DNA of 64,000 nt. It comes from Taudactylus pleione. Taxonomy: Eukaryota; Chordata; Amphibia; Anura; Myobatrachidae. The DNA lies in assembly GCA_031769625.1 (NCBI GenBank), contig JAUIMM010002587.1, positions 53,641-117,640 of the forward strand, given 5' to 3'. The notes beneath the pieces are model-generated. The model had not been told where the DNA came from. It did not search any database and worked only from the letters and a program-made list of their open reading frames with translations. Of the stretch, positions 46,985 to 59,741 are shown one piece after another. Both the position numbers and the translations under genes were made by a program. Positions within the stretch are counted from its first letter, which is position 1. Each line of letters begins with the position of its first letter.

Positions 46985-49900
46985 GTAGCAAACACAGAAA
47001 GCTCAAAATTTCACTGGATGTGTTGAAGACGAAGACCCACAAATGTGATGTGAAATGGTTTTTCACCCATGTAGCGTTTAAGAGAAAACAGCAATTGCTC
47101 GTTTTAGGCCAAAATGCATTGAAAGCAATGGAAACAACAAAATCGCATACTTTGTGATATCTCCTCTTGTAGCAAACACAGACAGCTCAAAATTTCACGG
47201 GATGTGTTGAAGACCAAGACCCACAAATGTGATGTGAAATGGATTTTCTCCCATGTTGCGTTTAAGAGAAAACAGCAATTGCTCATTTTAGGCCAAAATG
47301 CATTGAAAACAATGGAAACAACAAAAGCGCATACTTTGTGTTATCTCCTCTTGTAGCAAACACAGACAGCTCAAAATTTCACTGGATGTGTTGAAGACCA
47401 AGACCCACAAATGTGATGTGAAATGGTTTTTCTCTCATGTTGTGTTTAAGAGAAAACTGCAAATGCACGTTTTAGGCCAAAATGCATTGAAAGCAATGGA
47501 AATAACAAAAGCGCATACTTAGTGTTATCTCCTCTTGTAGCAAACACAGACAGCTCAAAATTTTACCAGATCTGTTGAAGACCAAGAGCTACAAATGTGA
47601 TGTGAAATGGTTTTTCTCCCATGTTGCGTTTAAGAGAAAACAGCAAATGCATGTTTTAAGCCAAAATGCATTGAAAGCAATGGAAACAACAAAAGCGCAT
47701 ACATTGTGATATCTCCTCTTGTAGCAAACACAGACAGCTCAAAATTTCACTGGATGTGTTGAAGACCAAGACCCACAAATGTTATGTAAAATGGTTTTTC
47801 TCCCATGTTGCGTTTAAGAGAAAACAGCAAATGCTCGTTTTAGGCCAAAATGCAATGAAAGCAATGGAAAGAACAAAAGCGCATACTTTGTGATATCTCC
47901 TCTTGTAGCAAACACAGACAGCTCAAAATTTCACGGGATGTGTCGAAGACCAAGACCCACAAATGTGATGTGAAATAGTTTTTCTCCCATGTTGCGTTTA
48001 AGAGAAAACAGCAATAGCTCATTTTAGGCCAAAATGCATTGAAAGCAATGGAAACAACAAAAGCGCATACTTTGTGTTTTCTCCTCTGGTAGTAAACACA
48101 GACAGCTCAAAATTTCACCAGATCTGTTGAAGACCAAGACCCACAAATGTGATGTGAAATGGTTTTTCTCCCATGTTGCGTTTAAGAGAAAACAGCAAAT
48201 GCACGTTTTAGGCCAAAATGCATTGAAAGCAATGGAAACAACAAAAGCGCATACTTTGTGTTATCTCCTCTTGTAGCAAACACAGACAGCTCAAAATTTC
48301 ACTGGATGTGTTGAAGACCAAGACCCACAAATGTGATGTGAAATGGTTTTTCTCTCATGTTGTGTTTAAGAGAAAACTGCAAATGCACGTTTTAGGCCAA
48401 AATGCATTGAAAGCAATGGAAATAACAAAAGCGCATACTTTGTGTTATCTCCTCTTGTACCAAACACAGACAGCTCAAAATTTCACCAGATCTGTTGAAG
48501 ACCAAGACCCACAAATGTGATGTGAAATGGTTTTTCTCCCATGTTGCGTTTAAGAGAAAACAGCAAATGCACATTTTAGGCCAAAATGCATTGAAAACAA
48601 TGGAAACAACAAAAGCGCATACTTTGTGTTATCTCCTCTTGTAGCAAACACAGACAGCTCAAAATTTCACTGGATGTGTTGAAGACCAAGACCCACAAAG
48701 GTGATGTGAAATGGTTTTTCTCCCATGTTGCGTTTAAGAGAAAACAGCAATTGCTCGTTTTAGGCCAAAATGCATTGAAAGCAATGGAAACAACAAAAGA
48801 GTATACTTTGTGATATCTCCTCTTGTAGCAAACACAGACAGCTCAAAATTTCACCAGATCTGTTGAAGACCAAGACCCACAAATGTGATGTGAAATGGTT
48901 TTTCTCCCATGTTGCGTTTAAGAGAAAACAGCAATTGCTCGTTTTAGGCCAAAATGCTTTGAAAGCAATGGAAACAACAAAAGCGCATACATTGTGATAT
49001 CTCCTCTTGTAGCAAACACAGACAGCTCAAAATTTCACTGGATGTGTTGAAGACCAAGACCCACAAATGTGATGTGAAATGTTTTTTCTCCCATGTTGCG
49101 TTTAAGAGAAAACAGCAATTGCTCGTTTTAGGCCAAAATGCATTGAAAGCAATGGAAACAACAAAAGCGCATACTTTGTGTAATCTCCTCTTGTAGCAAA
49201 CACAGACAGTTCAAAATTTCACTGGATGTGTTGAAGACCAAGACCCACAAATGTGATGTGAAATGGTTTTTCTCTCATGTTGTGTTTAAGAGAAAACTGC
49301 AAATGCACGTTTTAGGCCAAAATGCATTGAAAGCAATGGAAATAACAAAAGCGCATACTTTGTGTTATCTCCTCTTGTAGCAAACACAGACAGCTCAAAA
49401 TTTTACCAGATCTGTTGAAGACCAAGACCCACAAATGTGATGTGAAATGGTTTTTCTACCATGTTGCGTTTAAGAGAAAACAGCAAATGCACATTTTAGG
49501 CCAACATGCATTGAAAACAATGGAAACAACAAAAGCGCATACTTTGTGTTATCTCCTCTTGTAGCAAACACAGACTGCTCAAAATTTCACTGGATGTGTT
49601 GAAGACCAAGACCTACAAAGGAGATGTGAAATGGTTTTTCTCCCATGTTGCGTTTAAGAGAAAACAGCAATTGCTCGTTTTAGGCCAAAATGCATTGAAA
49701 GCAATGGAAACAACAAAAGCGTATACTTTGTGATATCTCCTCTTGTAGCAATCACAGACAGCTCAAAATTTCACGGGATGTGTTGAAGACCAAGACCCAC
49801 AAATGTGATGTGAAATGGTTTTTCTCCCATGTTGCGTTTAAGAGAAAACAGCAATTGCTCGTTTTAGGCCAAAATGCATTGAAAGCAATGGAAACAACAA

Positions 49901-50296
49901 AAGCGCATACTTTGTGTTATCTCCTCTTGTAGCAAACACAGACAGCTCAAAATTTCACTGGATGTGTTGAAGACCAAGACCCACAAATGTGATGTGAAAT
50001 GGTTTTTCTCTCATGTTGTGTTTAAGAGAAAACTGCAAATGCACATTTTAGGCCAAAATGCATTGAAAGCAATGGAAATAACAAATGCGCATACTTTGTG
50101 TTATCTCCTCTTGTAACAAACACAGAGAGCTCAAAATTTTACTAGATCTGTTGAAGACCAAGACCAACAAATGTGATGTGAAATGGTTTTTCTCCCATGT
50201 TGCGTTTAAGAGAAAACAGCAAATGCATGTTTTAGGCCAAAATGCATTGAAAGCAATGGAAACAACAAAAGCGCATACATTGTGATATCTCCTCTT
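46985..50296. repeat. C unit 3 (18 monomers, 3,312 bp)
   Basis: It is nearly identical to unit 2 for its first part, then accumulates differences towards its right end: TTCTACCATG near 49,453, GCGCATAC where units 1 and 2 have GCGCACAC (near 49,896), GCACATTTT near 50,041, AAATGCGCAT near 50,084, GTAACAAACACAGAGAGC near 50,114 and ACCAACAAATG near 50,163. The gradient suggests an array edge where homogenisation weakens. Confidence 0.85.
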
Positions 50297-52008
50297 GTAG
50301 CAAACACAGACAGTTCAAAATTTCACTGGATGTGTTGAAGACGAAGACCCACAAATGTGATGTGAAATGGTTTTTCACCCATGTAGCGTTTAAGAGAAAA
50401 CAGCAATTGCTCATTTTAGGCCAAAATGCATTGAAAGCAATGGAAACAACAAAAGCGCATACTTTGTGATATCTCCTCTTGTAGCAAACACAGACAGCTC
50501 AAAATTTCACGGGATGTGTTGAAGACCAAGACCCACAAATGTGATGTGAAATGGTTTTTCTCCCATGTTGCGTTTAAGAGAAAACAGCAATTGCTCATTT
50601 TAGGCCAAAATGCATTAAAAACAATGGAAACAACAAAAGCGCATACTTTGTGTTATCTCCTCTTGTAGCAAACACAGACAGCTCAAAATTTCACTGGATG
50701 TGTTGAAGACCAAGACCCACAAATGTGATGTGAAATGGTTTTTCTCTCATGTTGTGTTTAAGAGAAAACTGCAAATGCACGTTTTAGGCCAAAATGCATT
50801 GAAAGCAATGGAAATAACAAAAGCGCATACTTAGTGTTATCTCCTCTTGTAGCAAACACAGACAGCTCAAAATTTTACCAGATCTGTTGAAGACCAAGAG
50901 CTACAAATGTGAAGAGAAATGGTTTTTCTCCCATGTTGCGTTTAAGAGAAAACAGCAAATGCATGTTTTAAGCCAAAATGCATTGAAAGCAATGAAAACA
51001 ACAAAAGCGCATACATTGTGATATCTCCTCTTGTAGCAAACACAGACAGCTCAAAATTTCACTGGATGTGTTGAAGACCAAGACCCACAAATGTTATGTG
51101 AAATGGTTTTTCTCACATGTTGCGTTTAAGAGAAAACAGCAATTGCTCGTTTTAGGCCAAAATGCATTGAAAGCAATGGAAACAACAAAAGCGCATACTT
51201 TGTGATATCTCCTCTTGTAGCAAACACAGACAGCTCAAAATTTCACGGGATGTGTCGAAGACCAAGACCCACAAATGTGATGTGAAATGGTTTTTCTCCC
51301 ATGTTGCGTTTAAGAGAAAACAGCAATAGCTCATTTTAGGCCAAAATGCATTGAAAGCAATGGAAACAACAAAAGCGCATACTTTGTGTTTTCTCCTCTG
51401 GTAGCAAACACAGACAGCTCAAAATTTCACCAGATCTGTTGAAGACCAAGACCCACAAATGTGATGTGAAATGGTTTTTCTCCCATGTTGCGTTTAAGAG
51501 AAAACAGCAAATGCACGTTTTAGGCCAAAATGCATTGAAAGCAATGGAAACAACAAAAGCGCATACTTTGTGTTATCTCCTCTTGTAGCAAGCACAGACA
51601 GCTCAAAATTTCACTGGATGTGTTGAAGACCAAGACCCACAAATGTGATGTGAAATGGTTTTTCTCTCATGTTGTGTTTAAGAGAAAACTGCAAATGCAC
51701 GTTTTAGGCCAAAATGCATTGAAAGCAATGGAAATAACAAAAGCGCATACTTTGTGTTATCTCCTCTTGTACCAAACACAGACAGCTCAAAATTTCACCA
51801 GATCTGTTGAAGACCAAGACCCACAAATGTGATGTGAAATGGTTTTTCTCCCATGTTGCGTTTAAGAGAAAACAGCAAATGCACATTTTAGGCCAAAATG
51901 CATTGAAAACAATGGAAACAACAAAAGCGCATACTTTGTGTTATCTCCTCTTGTAGCAAACACAGACAGCTCAAAATTTCACTGGATGTGTTGAAGACCA
52001 AGACCCAC
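50297..52008. repeat. partial, diverged C unit 4
   Basis: It keeps the C order (GACGAAGACC, ACTTAGTG, AGAGCTAC, TTTTAAGCC, TGTCGAAG, GCAATAGCTCA, GTACCAAAC) at the 3,312-bp offset. Private changes are AGTTCAAAATTTC near 50,312, TGCATTAAAAAC near 50,611, GAAGAGAAATGG near 50,911 and AGCACAGAC near 51,590. It lacks GGAAAGAAC and GTAAAATGG. The order breaks shortly after the ACAAAGGTG marker at 52,009. Confidence 0.75.
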
Positions 52009-53480
52009 AAAGGTGATGTGAAATGGTTTTTCTCCCATGTTGCGTTTAAGAGAAAACAGCAATTGCTCGTTTTAGGCCAAAATGCATTGAAAGCAATGGA
52101 AACAACAAAAGCGCATACTTTGTGATATCTTCTCTTGTAGCAATCACAGACAGCTCAAAATTTCACGGGATGTGTTGAAGACCAAGACCCACAAATGTGA
52201 TGTGAAATGGTTTTTCTCACATGTTGCGTTTACGAGAAAACAGCAAATGCATGTTTTAGGCCAAAATGCATTGAAAGCAATGGAAACAACAAAAGCGCAT
52301 ACATTGTGATATCTCCTCTTGTAGCAAACACAGACAGCTCAAAATTTCACTGGATGTGTTGAAGACCAAGACCCACAAATGTGATGTGAAATGGTTTTTC
52401 TCCCTTGTTGCGTTTAAGAGAAAACAGCAATTGCTCGTTTTAGGCCAAAATGCATTGAAAGCAATGGAAACAACAAAAGCGCATACTTTGTGATATCTCC
52501 TCTTGTAGCAAACACAGACAGCTCAAAATTTCACTGGATGTGTTGAAGACCAAGACCCACAAATGTGATGTGAAATGGTTTTTCTCCCATGTTGCGTTTA
52601 AGAGAAAACAGCAATTGCTCGTTTTAGGCCAAAATGCTTTGAAAGCAATGGAAACAACAAAAGCGCATACATTGTGATATCTCCTCTTGTAGCAAACACA
52701 GACAGCTCAAAATTTCACTGGATGTGTTGAAGACCAAGACCCACAAATGTGATGTGAAATGGTTTTTCTCACATGTTGCGTTTAAGAGAAAACAGCAATT
52801 GCTCATTTTAGGCCAAAATGCATTGAAAACAATGGAAACAACAAAAGCGCATACTTTGTGTTTTCTCCTCTGGTAGCAAACACAGACAGCTCAAAATTTC
52901 ACCAGATCTGTTGAAGACCAAGACCCACAAATGTGATGTGAAATGGTTTCTCTCCCATGTTGCGTTTAAGAGAAAACAGCAATTGCTCGTTTTAGGCCAA
53001 AATGCCATGAAAGCAATGGAAACAACAAAAGCGCATACTTTGTGTTATCTCCTCTTGTAGCAAACACAGACAGCTCAAAATTTCACTGGATGTGTTGAAG
53101 ACCAAGACCCACAAATGTGATGTGAAATGGTTTTTCTCTCATGTTGTGTTTAAGAGAAAACTGCAAATGCACGTTTTAGGCCAAAATGCATTGAAAGCAA
53201 TGGAAATAACAAAAGCGCATACTTTGTGTTATCTCCTCTTGTACCAAACACAGACAGCTCAAAATTTCACCAGATCTGTTGAAGACCAAGACCCACAAAT
53301 GTGATGTGAAATGGTTTTTCTCCCAAGTTGCGTTTAAGAGAAAACAGCAAATGCACATTTTAGGCCAAAATGCATTGAAAACAATGGAAACAACAAAAGC
53401 GCATACTTTGTGTTATCTCCTCTTGTAGCAAACACAGACAGCTCAAAATTTCACTGGATGTGTTGAAGACCAAGACCCAC
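52009..53480. repeat. D0 unit (8 monomers, 1,472 bp)
   Basis: It is bounded by AAAGGTG markers at 52,009 and 53,481, exactly 8 x 184 apart. It contains TATCTTCTC near 52,127, CTCACATG, CTCCCTTGTTG, GCTTTGAAAG, CTCTGGTAG and TGCCATGAAAG, which are D-type markers, then GTACCAAAC near 53,241. It looks like a shortened D unit. Confidence 0.7.
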
Positions 53481-55688
53481 AAAGGTGATGTGAAATGGTT
53501 TTTCTCCCATGTTGCGTTTAAGAGAAAACAGCAATTGCTCGTTTTAGGCCAAAATGCATTGAAAGCAATGGAAACAACAAAAGAGTATACTTTGTGATAT
53601 CTCCTCTTGTAGCAATCACAGACAGCTCAAAATTTCACGGGATGTGTTGAAGACCAAGACCCACAAATGTGATGTGAAATGGTTTTTCTCCCATGTTGCG
53701 TTTAAGAGAAAACAGCAAATGCATGTTTTAGGCCAAAATGCATTGAAAGCAATGGAAACAACAAAAGCGCATACATTGTGATATCTCCTCTTGTAGCAAA
53801 CACAGACAGCTCAAAATTTCACTGGATGTGTTGAAGACCAAGACCCACAAATGTGATGTGAAATGGTTTTTCTCCCATGTTGCGTTTAAGAGAAAACAGC
53901 ACTTGCTCGTTTTAGGCCAAAATGCATTGAAAGCAATGGAAACAACAAAAGCGCATACATTGTGATATCTCCTCTTGTAGCAAACACAGACAGCTCAAAA
54001 TTTCACTGGATGTGTTGAAGACCAAGACCCACAAATGTGATGTGAAATGGTTTTTTTCCCTTGTTGCATTTAAGAGAAAACAGCAATTGCTCGTTTTAGG
54101 CCAAAATGCATTGAAAGCAATGGAAACAACAAAAGCGCATACTTTGTGATATCTCCTCTTGTAGCAAACACAGACAGCTCAAAATTTCACTGGATGTGTT
54201 GAAGACCAAGACCCACAAATGTGATGTGAAATGGTTTTTCTCCCATGTTGCGTTTAAGAGAAAACAGCAATTGCTCGTTTTAGGCCAAAATGCTTTGAAA
54301 GCAATGGAAACAACAAAAGCGCATACATTGTGATATCTACTCTTGTAGCAAACACAGACAGCTCAAAATTTCACAGGATGTGTTGAAGACCAAGACCCAC
54401 AAATGTGATGTGAAATGGTTTTTCTCCCATTTTGCGTTTAAGAGAAAACAGCAATTGCTCGTTTTAGGCCAAAATGCATTGAAAGCAATGGAAACAACAA
54501 AAGCGCATACTTTGTGTAATCTCCTCTTGTAGCAAACACAGACAGCTCAAAATTTCACTGGATGTGTTGAAGACCAAGACCCACAAATGTGATGTGAAAT
54601 GGTTTTTCTCTCATGTTGTGTTTAAGAGAAAACTGCAAATGCACGTTTTAGGCCAAAATGCATTGAAAGCAATGGAAATAACAAAAGCGCATACTTTGTG
54701 TTATCTCCTCTTGTAGCAAACACAGACAGCTCAAAATTTTACCAGATCTGTTGAAGACCAAGACCCACAAATGTGATGTGAAATGGTTTTTCTCCCATGT
54801 TGCGTTTAAGAGAAAACAGCAAATGCACATTTTAGGCCAAAATGCATTGAAAACAATGGAAACAACAAAAGCACATACTTTGTGTTATCTCCTCTTGTAG
54901 CAAACACAGACAGCTCAAAATTTCACTGGATGTGTTGAAGACCAAGACCTACAAAGGAGATGTGAAATGGTTTTTCTCCCATGTTGCGTTTAAGAGAAAA
55001 CAGCAATTGCTCGTTTTAGGCCAAAATGCATTGAAAGCAATGGAAACAACAAAAGCGTATACTTTGTGATATCTCCTCTTGTAGCAATCACAGACAGCTC
55101 AAAATTTCACGGGATGTGTTGAAGACCAAGACCCACAAATGTGATGTGAAATGGTTTTTCTCACATGTTGCGTTTAAGAGAAAACAGCAATTGCTCGTTT
55201 TAGGCCAAAATGCATTGAAAGCAATGGAAACAACAAAAGCGCATACTTTGTGTTATCTCCTCTTGTAGCAAACACAGACAGCTCAAAATTTCACTAGATG
55301 TGTTGAAGACCAAGACCCACAAATGTGATGTGAAATGGTTTTTCTCTCATGTTGTGTTTAAGAGAAAACTGCAAATGCACGTTTTAGGCCAAAATGCATT
55401 GAAAGCAATGGAAATAACAAAAGCGCATTCATTGTGTTATCTCCTCTAGTAGCAAACACAGACAGCTCAAAATTTTACTAGATCTGTTGAAGACCAAGAC
55501 CAACAAATGTGATGTGAAATGGTTTTTCTCCCATGTTGCGTTTAAGAGAAAACAGCAAATGCATGTTTTAGGACAAAATGCATTGAAAGCAATGGAAACA
55601 ACAAAAGCGCATACATTGTGATATCTCCTCTTGTAGCAAACACAGACAGCTCAAAATTTCACTGGATGTGTTGAAGACCAAGACCCAC
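53481..55688. repeat. D1 unit (12 monomers, 2,208 bp)
   Basis: It runs between AAAGGTG markers, exactly 12 x 184 bp. Markers in order: AAAGAGTATAC, GCACTTGCTCG, TTTTTTTCCCTTGTTGCA near 54,052, GCTTTG with TATCTACTC near 54,334, CACAGG, CATTTTGCG near 54,428, TGTAATCTCC, AAAGCACATAC, ACCTACAAAGGAGATG, CACTAGATG, GCATTCATTG with CTCCTCTAGTAG near 55,443, and AGGACAAAATG. The same series recurs in D4. Confidence 0.8.
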
Positions 55689-57713
55689 AAAGGTGATGTG
55701 AAATGGTTTTTCTCCCATGTTGCGTTTAAGAGAAAACAGCAATTGCTCGTTTTAGGCCAAAATGCATTGAAAGCAATGGAAACAACAAAAGCGCATACTT
55801 TGTGATATCTTCTCTTGTAGCAATCACAGACAGCTCAAAATTTCACGGGATGTGTTGAAGACCAAGACCCACAAATGTGATGTGAAATGGTTTTTCTCAC
55901 ATGTTGCGTTTAAGAGAAAACAGCAAATGCATGTTTTAGGCCAAAATGCATTGAAAGCAATGGAAACAACAAAAGCGCATACATTGTGATATCTCCTCTT
56001 GTAGCAAACACAGACAGCTCAAAATTTCACTGGATGTGTTGAAGACCAAGACCCACAAATGTGATGTGAAATGGTTTTTCTCCCATGTTGCGTTTAAGAG
56101 AAAACAGCACTTGCTCGTTTTAGGCCAAAATGCATTGAAAGCAATGGAAACAACAAAAGCGCATACATTGTGATATCTCCTCTTGTAGCAAACACAGACA
56201 GCTCAAAATTTCACTGGATGTGTTGAAGACCAAGACCCACAAATGTGATGTGAAATGGTTTTTCTCCCTTGTTGCGTTTAAGAGAAAACAGCAATTGCTC
56301 GTTTTAGGCCAAAATGCATTGAAAGCAATGGAAACAACAAAAGCGCATACTTTGTGATATCTCCTCTTGTAGCAAACACAGACAGCTCAAAATTTCACTG
56401 GATGTGTTGAAGACCAAGACCCACAAATGTGATGTGAAATGGTTTTTTCTCCCATGTTGCGTTTAAGAGAAAACAGCAATTGCTCATTTTAGGCCAAAAT
56501 GCATTGAAAACAATGGAAACAACAAAAGCGCATACTTTGTGTTATCTCCTCTTGTAGCAAACACAGACAGCTCAAAATTTCACTGGATGTGTTGAAGACC
56601 AAGACCCACAAATATGATGTGAAATGGTTTTTCTCTCATGTTGTGTTTAAGAGAAAACTGCAAATGCACGTTTTAGGCCAAAATGCATTGAAAGCAATGG
56701 AAATAACAAAAGCGCATACTTAGTGTTATCTCCTCTTGTAGCAAACACAGACAGCTCAAAATTTTACCAGATCTGTTGAAGACCAAGAGCTACAAATGTG
56801 ATGTGAAATGGTTTTTCTCCCATGTTGCGTTTAAGAGAAAACAGCAAATGCATGTTTTAAGCCAAAATGCATTGAAAGCAATGGAAACAACAAAAGCGCA
56901 TACATTGTGATATCTCCTCTTGTAGCAAACACAGACAGCTCAAAATTTCACGGGATGTGTCGAAGACCAAGACCCACAAATGTGATGTGAAATGGTTTTT
57001 CTCCCATGTTGCGTTTAAGAGAAAACAGCAATAGCTCATTTTAGGCCAAAATGCATTGAAAGCAATGGAAACAACAAAAGCGCATACTTTGTGTTTTCTC
57101 CTCTGGTAGCAAACACAGACAGCTCAAAATTTCACCAGATCTGTTGAAGACCAAGACCCACAAATGTGATGTGAAATGGTTTTTCTCCCATGTTGCGTTT
57201 AAGAGAAAACAGCAAATGCACGTTTTAGGCCAAAATGCATTGAAAGCAATGGAAACAACAAAAGCGCATACTTTGTGTTATCTCCTCTTGTAGCAAACAC
57301 AGACAGCTCAAAATTTCACTGGATGTGTTGAAGACCAAGACCCACAAATGTGATGTGAAATGGTTTTCTCTCATGTTGTGTTTAAGAGAAAACTGCAAAT
57401 GCACGTTTTAGGCCAAAATGCATTGAAAGCAATGGAAATAACAAAAGCGCATACCTTTGTGTTATCTCCTCTTGTACCAAAAACAGACAGCTCAAAATTT
57501 CACCAGATCTGTTGAAGACCAAGACCCACAAATGTGATGTGAAATGGTTTTTCTCCATGTTGCGTTTAAGAGAAAACAGCAAATGCACATTTTAGGCCAA
57601 AATGCATTGAAAACAATGGAAACAACAAAAGCGCATACTTTGTGTTATCTCCTCTTGTAGCAAACACAGACAGCTCAAAATTTCACTGGATGTGTTGAAG
57701 ACCAAGGACCCAC
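55689..57713. repeat. D2 unit (11 monomers, 2,025 bp)
   Basis: It opens with AAAGGTG and TATCTTCTC, then CTCACATG, GCACTTGCTCG, CCCTTGTTG, AATATGATG, ACTTAGTG, AGAGCTAC, TGTCGAAG, GCAATAGCTCA and GTACCAAAA. The chimeric monomer near 56,857-56,970 joins a TTTTAAGCC head to a CACGGG/TGTCGAAG tail and so omits the GTTATGTAAAATGG monomer kept in D3 and D5. Small indels begin near 56,442. Confidence 0.75.
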
Positions 57714-59741
57714 AAAGGTGATGTGAAATGGTTTTTTCTCCCATGTTGCGTTTAAGAGAAAACAGCAATTGCTCGTTTTAGGCCAAAATGCATTGAAAGC
57801 AATGGAAACAACAAAAGCGCATACTTTGTGATATCTTCTCTTGTAGCAATCACAGACAGCTCAAAATTTCACGGGATGTGTTGAAGACCAAGACCCACAA
57901 ATGTGATGTGAAATGGTTTTTCTCACATGTTGCGTTTAGAGAAAACAGCAAATGCATGTTTTAGGCCAAAATGCATTGAAAGCAATGGAAACAACAAAAG
58001 CGCATACATTGTGATATCTCCTCTTGTAGCAAACACAGACAGCTCAAAATTTCACTGGATGTGTTGAAGACCAAGACCCACAAATGTGATGTGAAATGGT
58101 TTTTCTCCCATGTTGCGTTTAAGAGAAAACAGCACTTGCTCGTTTTAGGCCAAAATGCATTGAAAGCAATGGAAACAACAAAAGCGCATACATTGTGATA
58201 TCTCCTCTTGTAGCAAACACAGACAGCTCAAAATTTCACTGGATGTGTTGAAGACCAAGACCCACAAATGTGATGTGAAATGGTTTTTTCTCCCCTTGGT
58301 TGCGTTTAAGAGAAAACAGCAATTGCTCGTTTTAGGCCAAAATGCATTGAAAGCAATGGAAACAACAAAAGCGCATACTTTGTGATATCTCCTCTTGTAG
58401 CAAACACAGACAGCTCAAAATTTCACTGGATGTGTTGAAGACCAAGACCCACAAATGTGATGTGAAATGGTTTTTTCTCCCATGTTGCGTTTAAGAGAAA
58501 ACAGCAATTGCTCGTTTTAGGCCAAAATGCTTTGAAAGCAATGGAAACAACAAAAGCGCATACATTGTGATATCTCCTCTTGTAGCAAACACAGACAGCT
58601 CAAAATTTCACTGGATGTGTTGAAGACCAAGACCCACAAATGTGATGTGAAATGGTTTTTCTCACATGTTGCGTTTAAGAGAAAACAGCAATTGCTCATT
58701 TTAGGCCAAAATGCATTGAAAACAATGGAAACAACAAAAGCGCATACTTTGTGTTATCTCCTCTTGTAGCAAACACAGACAGCTCAAAATTTCACTGGAT
58801 GTGTTGAAGACCAAGACCCACAAATATGATGCGAAATGGTTTTTCTCTCATGTTGTGTTTAAGAGAAAACTGCAAATGCACGTTTTAGGCCAAAATGCAT
58901 TGAAAGCAATGGAAATAACAAAAGCGCATACTTAGTGTTATCTCCTCTTGTAGCAAACACAGACAGCTCAAATTTTACCAGATCTGTTGAAGACCAAGAG
59001 CTACAAATGTGATGTGAAATGGTTTTTCTCCCATGTTGCGTTTAAGAGAAAACAGCAAATGCATGTTTTAAGCCAAAATGCATTGAAAGCAATGGAAACA
59101 ACAAAAGCGCATACATTGTGATATCTCCTCTTGTAGCAAACACAGACAGCTCAAAATTTCACTGGATGTGTTGAAGACCAAGACCCACAAATGTTATGTA
59201 AAATGGTTTTTTCTCCCATGTTGCGTTTAAGAGAAAACAGCAAATGCTCGTTTTAGGCCAAAATGCATTGAAAGCAATGGAAAGAACAAAAGCGCATACT
59301 TTGTGATATCTCCTCTTGTAGCAAACACAGACAGCTCAAAATTTCACGGGATGTGTCGAAGACCAAGACCCACAAATGTGATTAGAAATGGTTTTTCTCA
59401 CATGTTGCGTTTAAGAGAAAACAGCAATAGCTCATTTTAGGCCAAAATGCATTGAAAGCAATGGAAACAACAAAAGCGCATACTTTGTGTTTTCTCCTCT
59501 GGTAGCAAACACAGACAGCTCAAAATTTCACCAGATCTGTTGAAGACCAAGACCCACAAATGTGATGTGAAATGGTTTCTCTCCCATGTTGCGTTTAAGA
59601 GAAAACAGCAATTGCTCGTTTTAGGCCAAAATGCCATGAAAGCAATGGAAACAACAAAAGCGCATACTTTGTGTTATCTCCTCTTGTAGCAAACACAGAC
59701 AGCTCAAAATTTCACTGGATGTGTTGAAGACCAAGACCCAC
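57714..59741. repeat. D3 unit (11 monomers, 2,028 bp, indel-rich)
   Basis: Its markers parallel D2 with an added GCTTTGAAAG monomer near 58,529. It differs from perfect 184-bp spacing by +4, from several single-base runs: T6 or longer at 57,728, 58,283, 58,466 and 59,205, CTCCCCTTGGTTG near 58,291, GTTTAGAG near 57,936 and CTCAAATTTTACC near 58,969. Confidence 0.7.

Noticed and set aside
40361..50296. Segmental duplication containing genes
   Set aside because: The triplicated 3,312-bp units consist only of satellite monomers.
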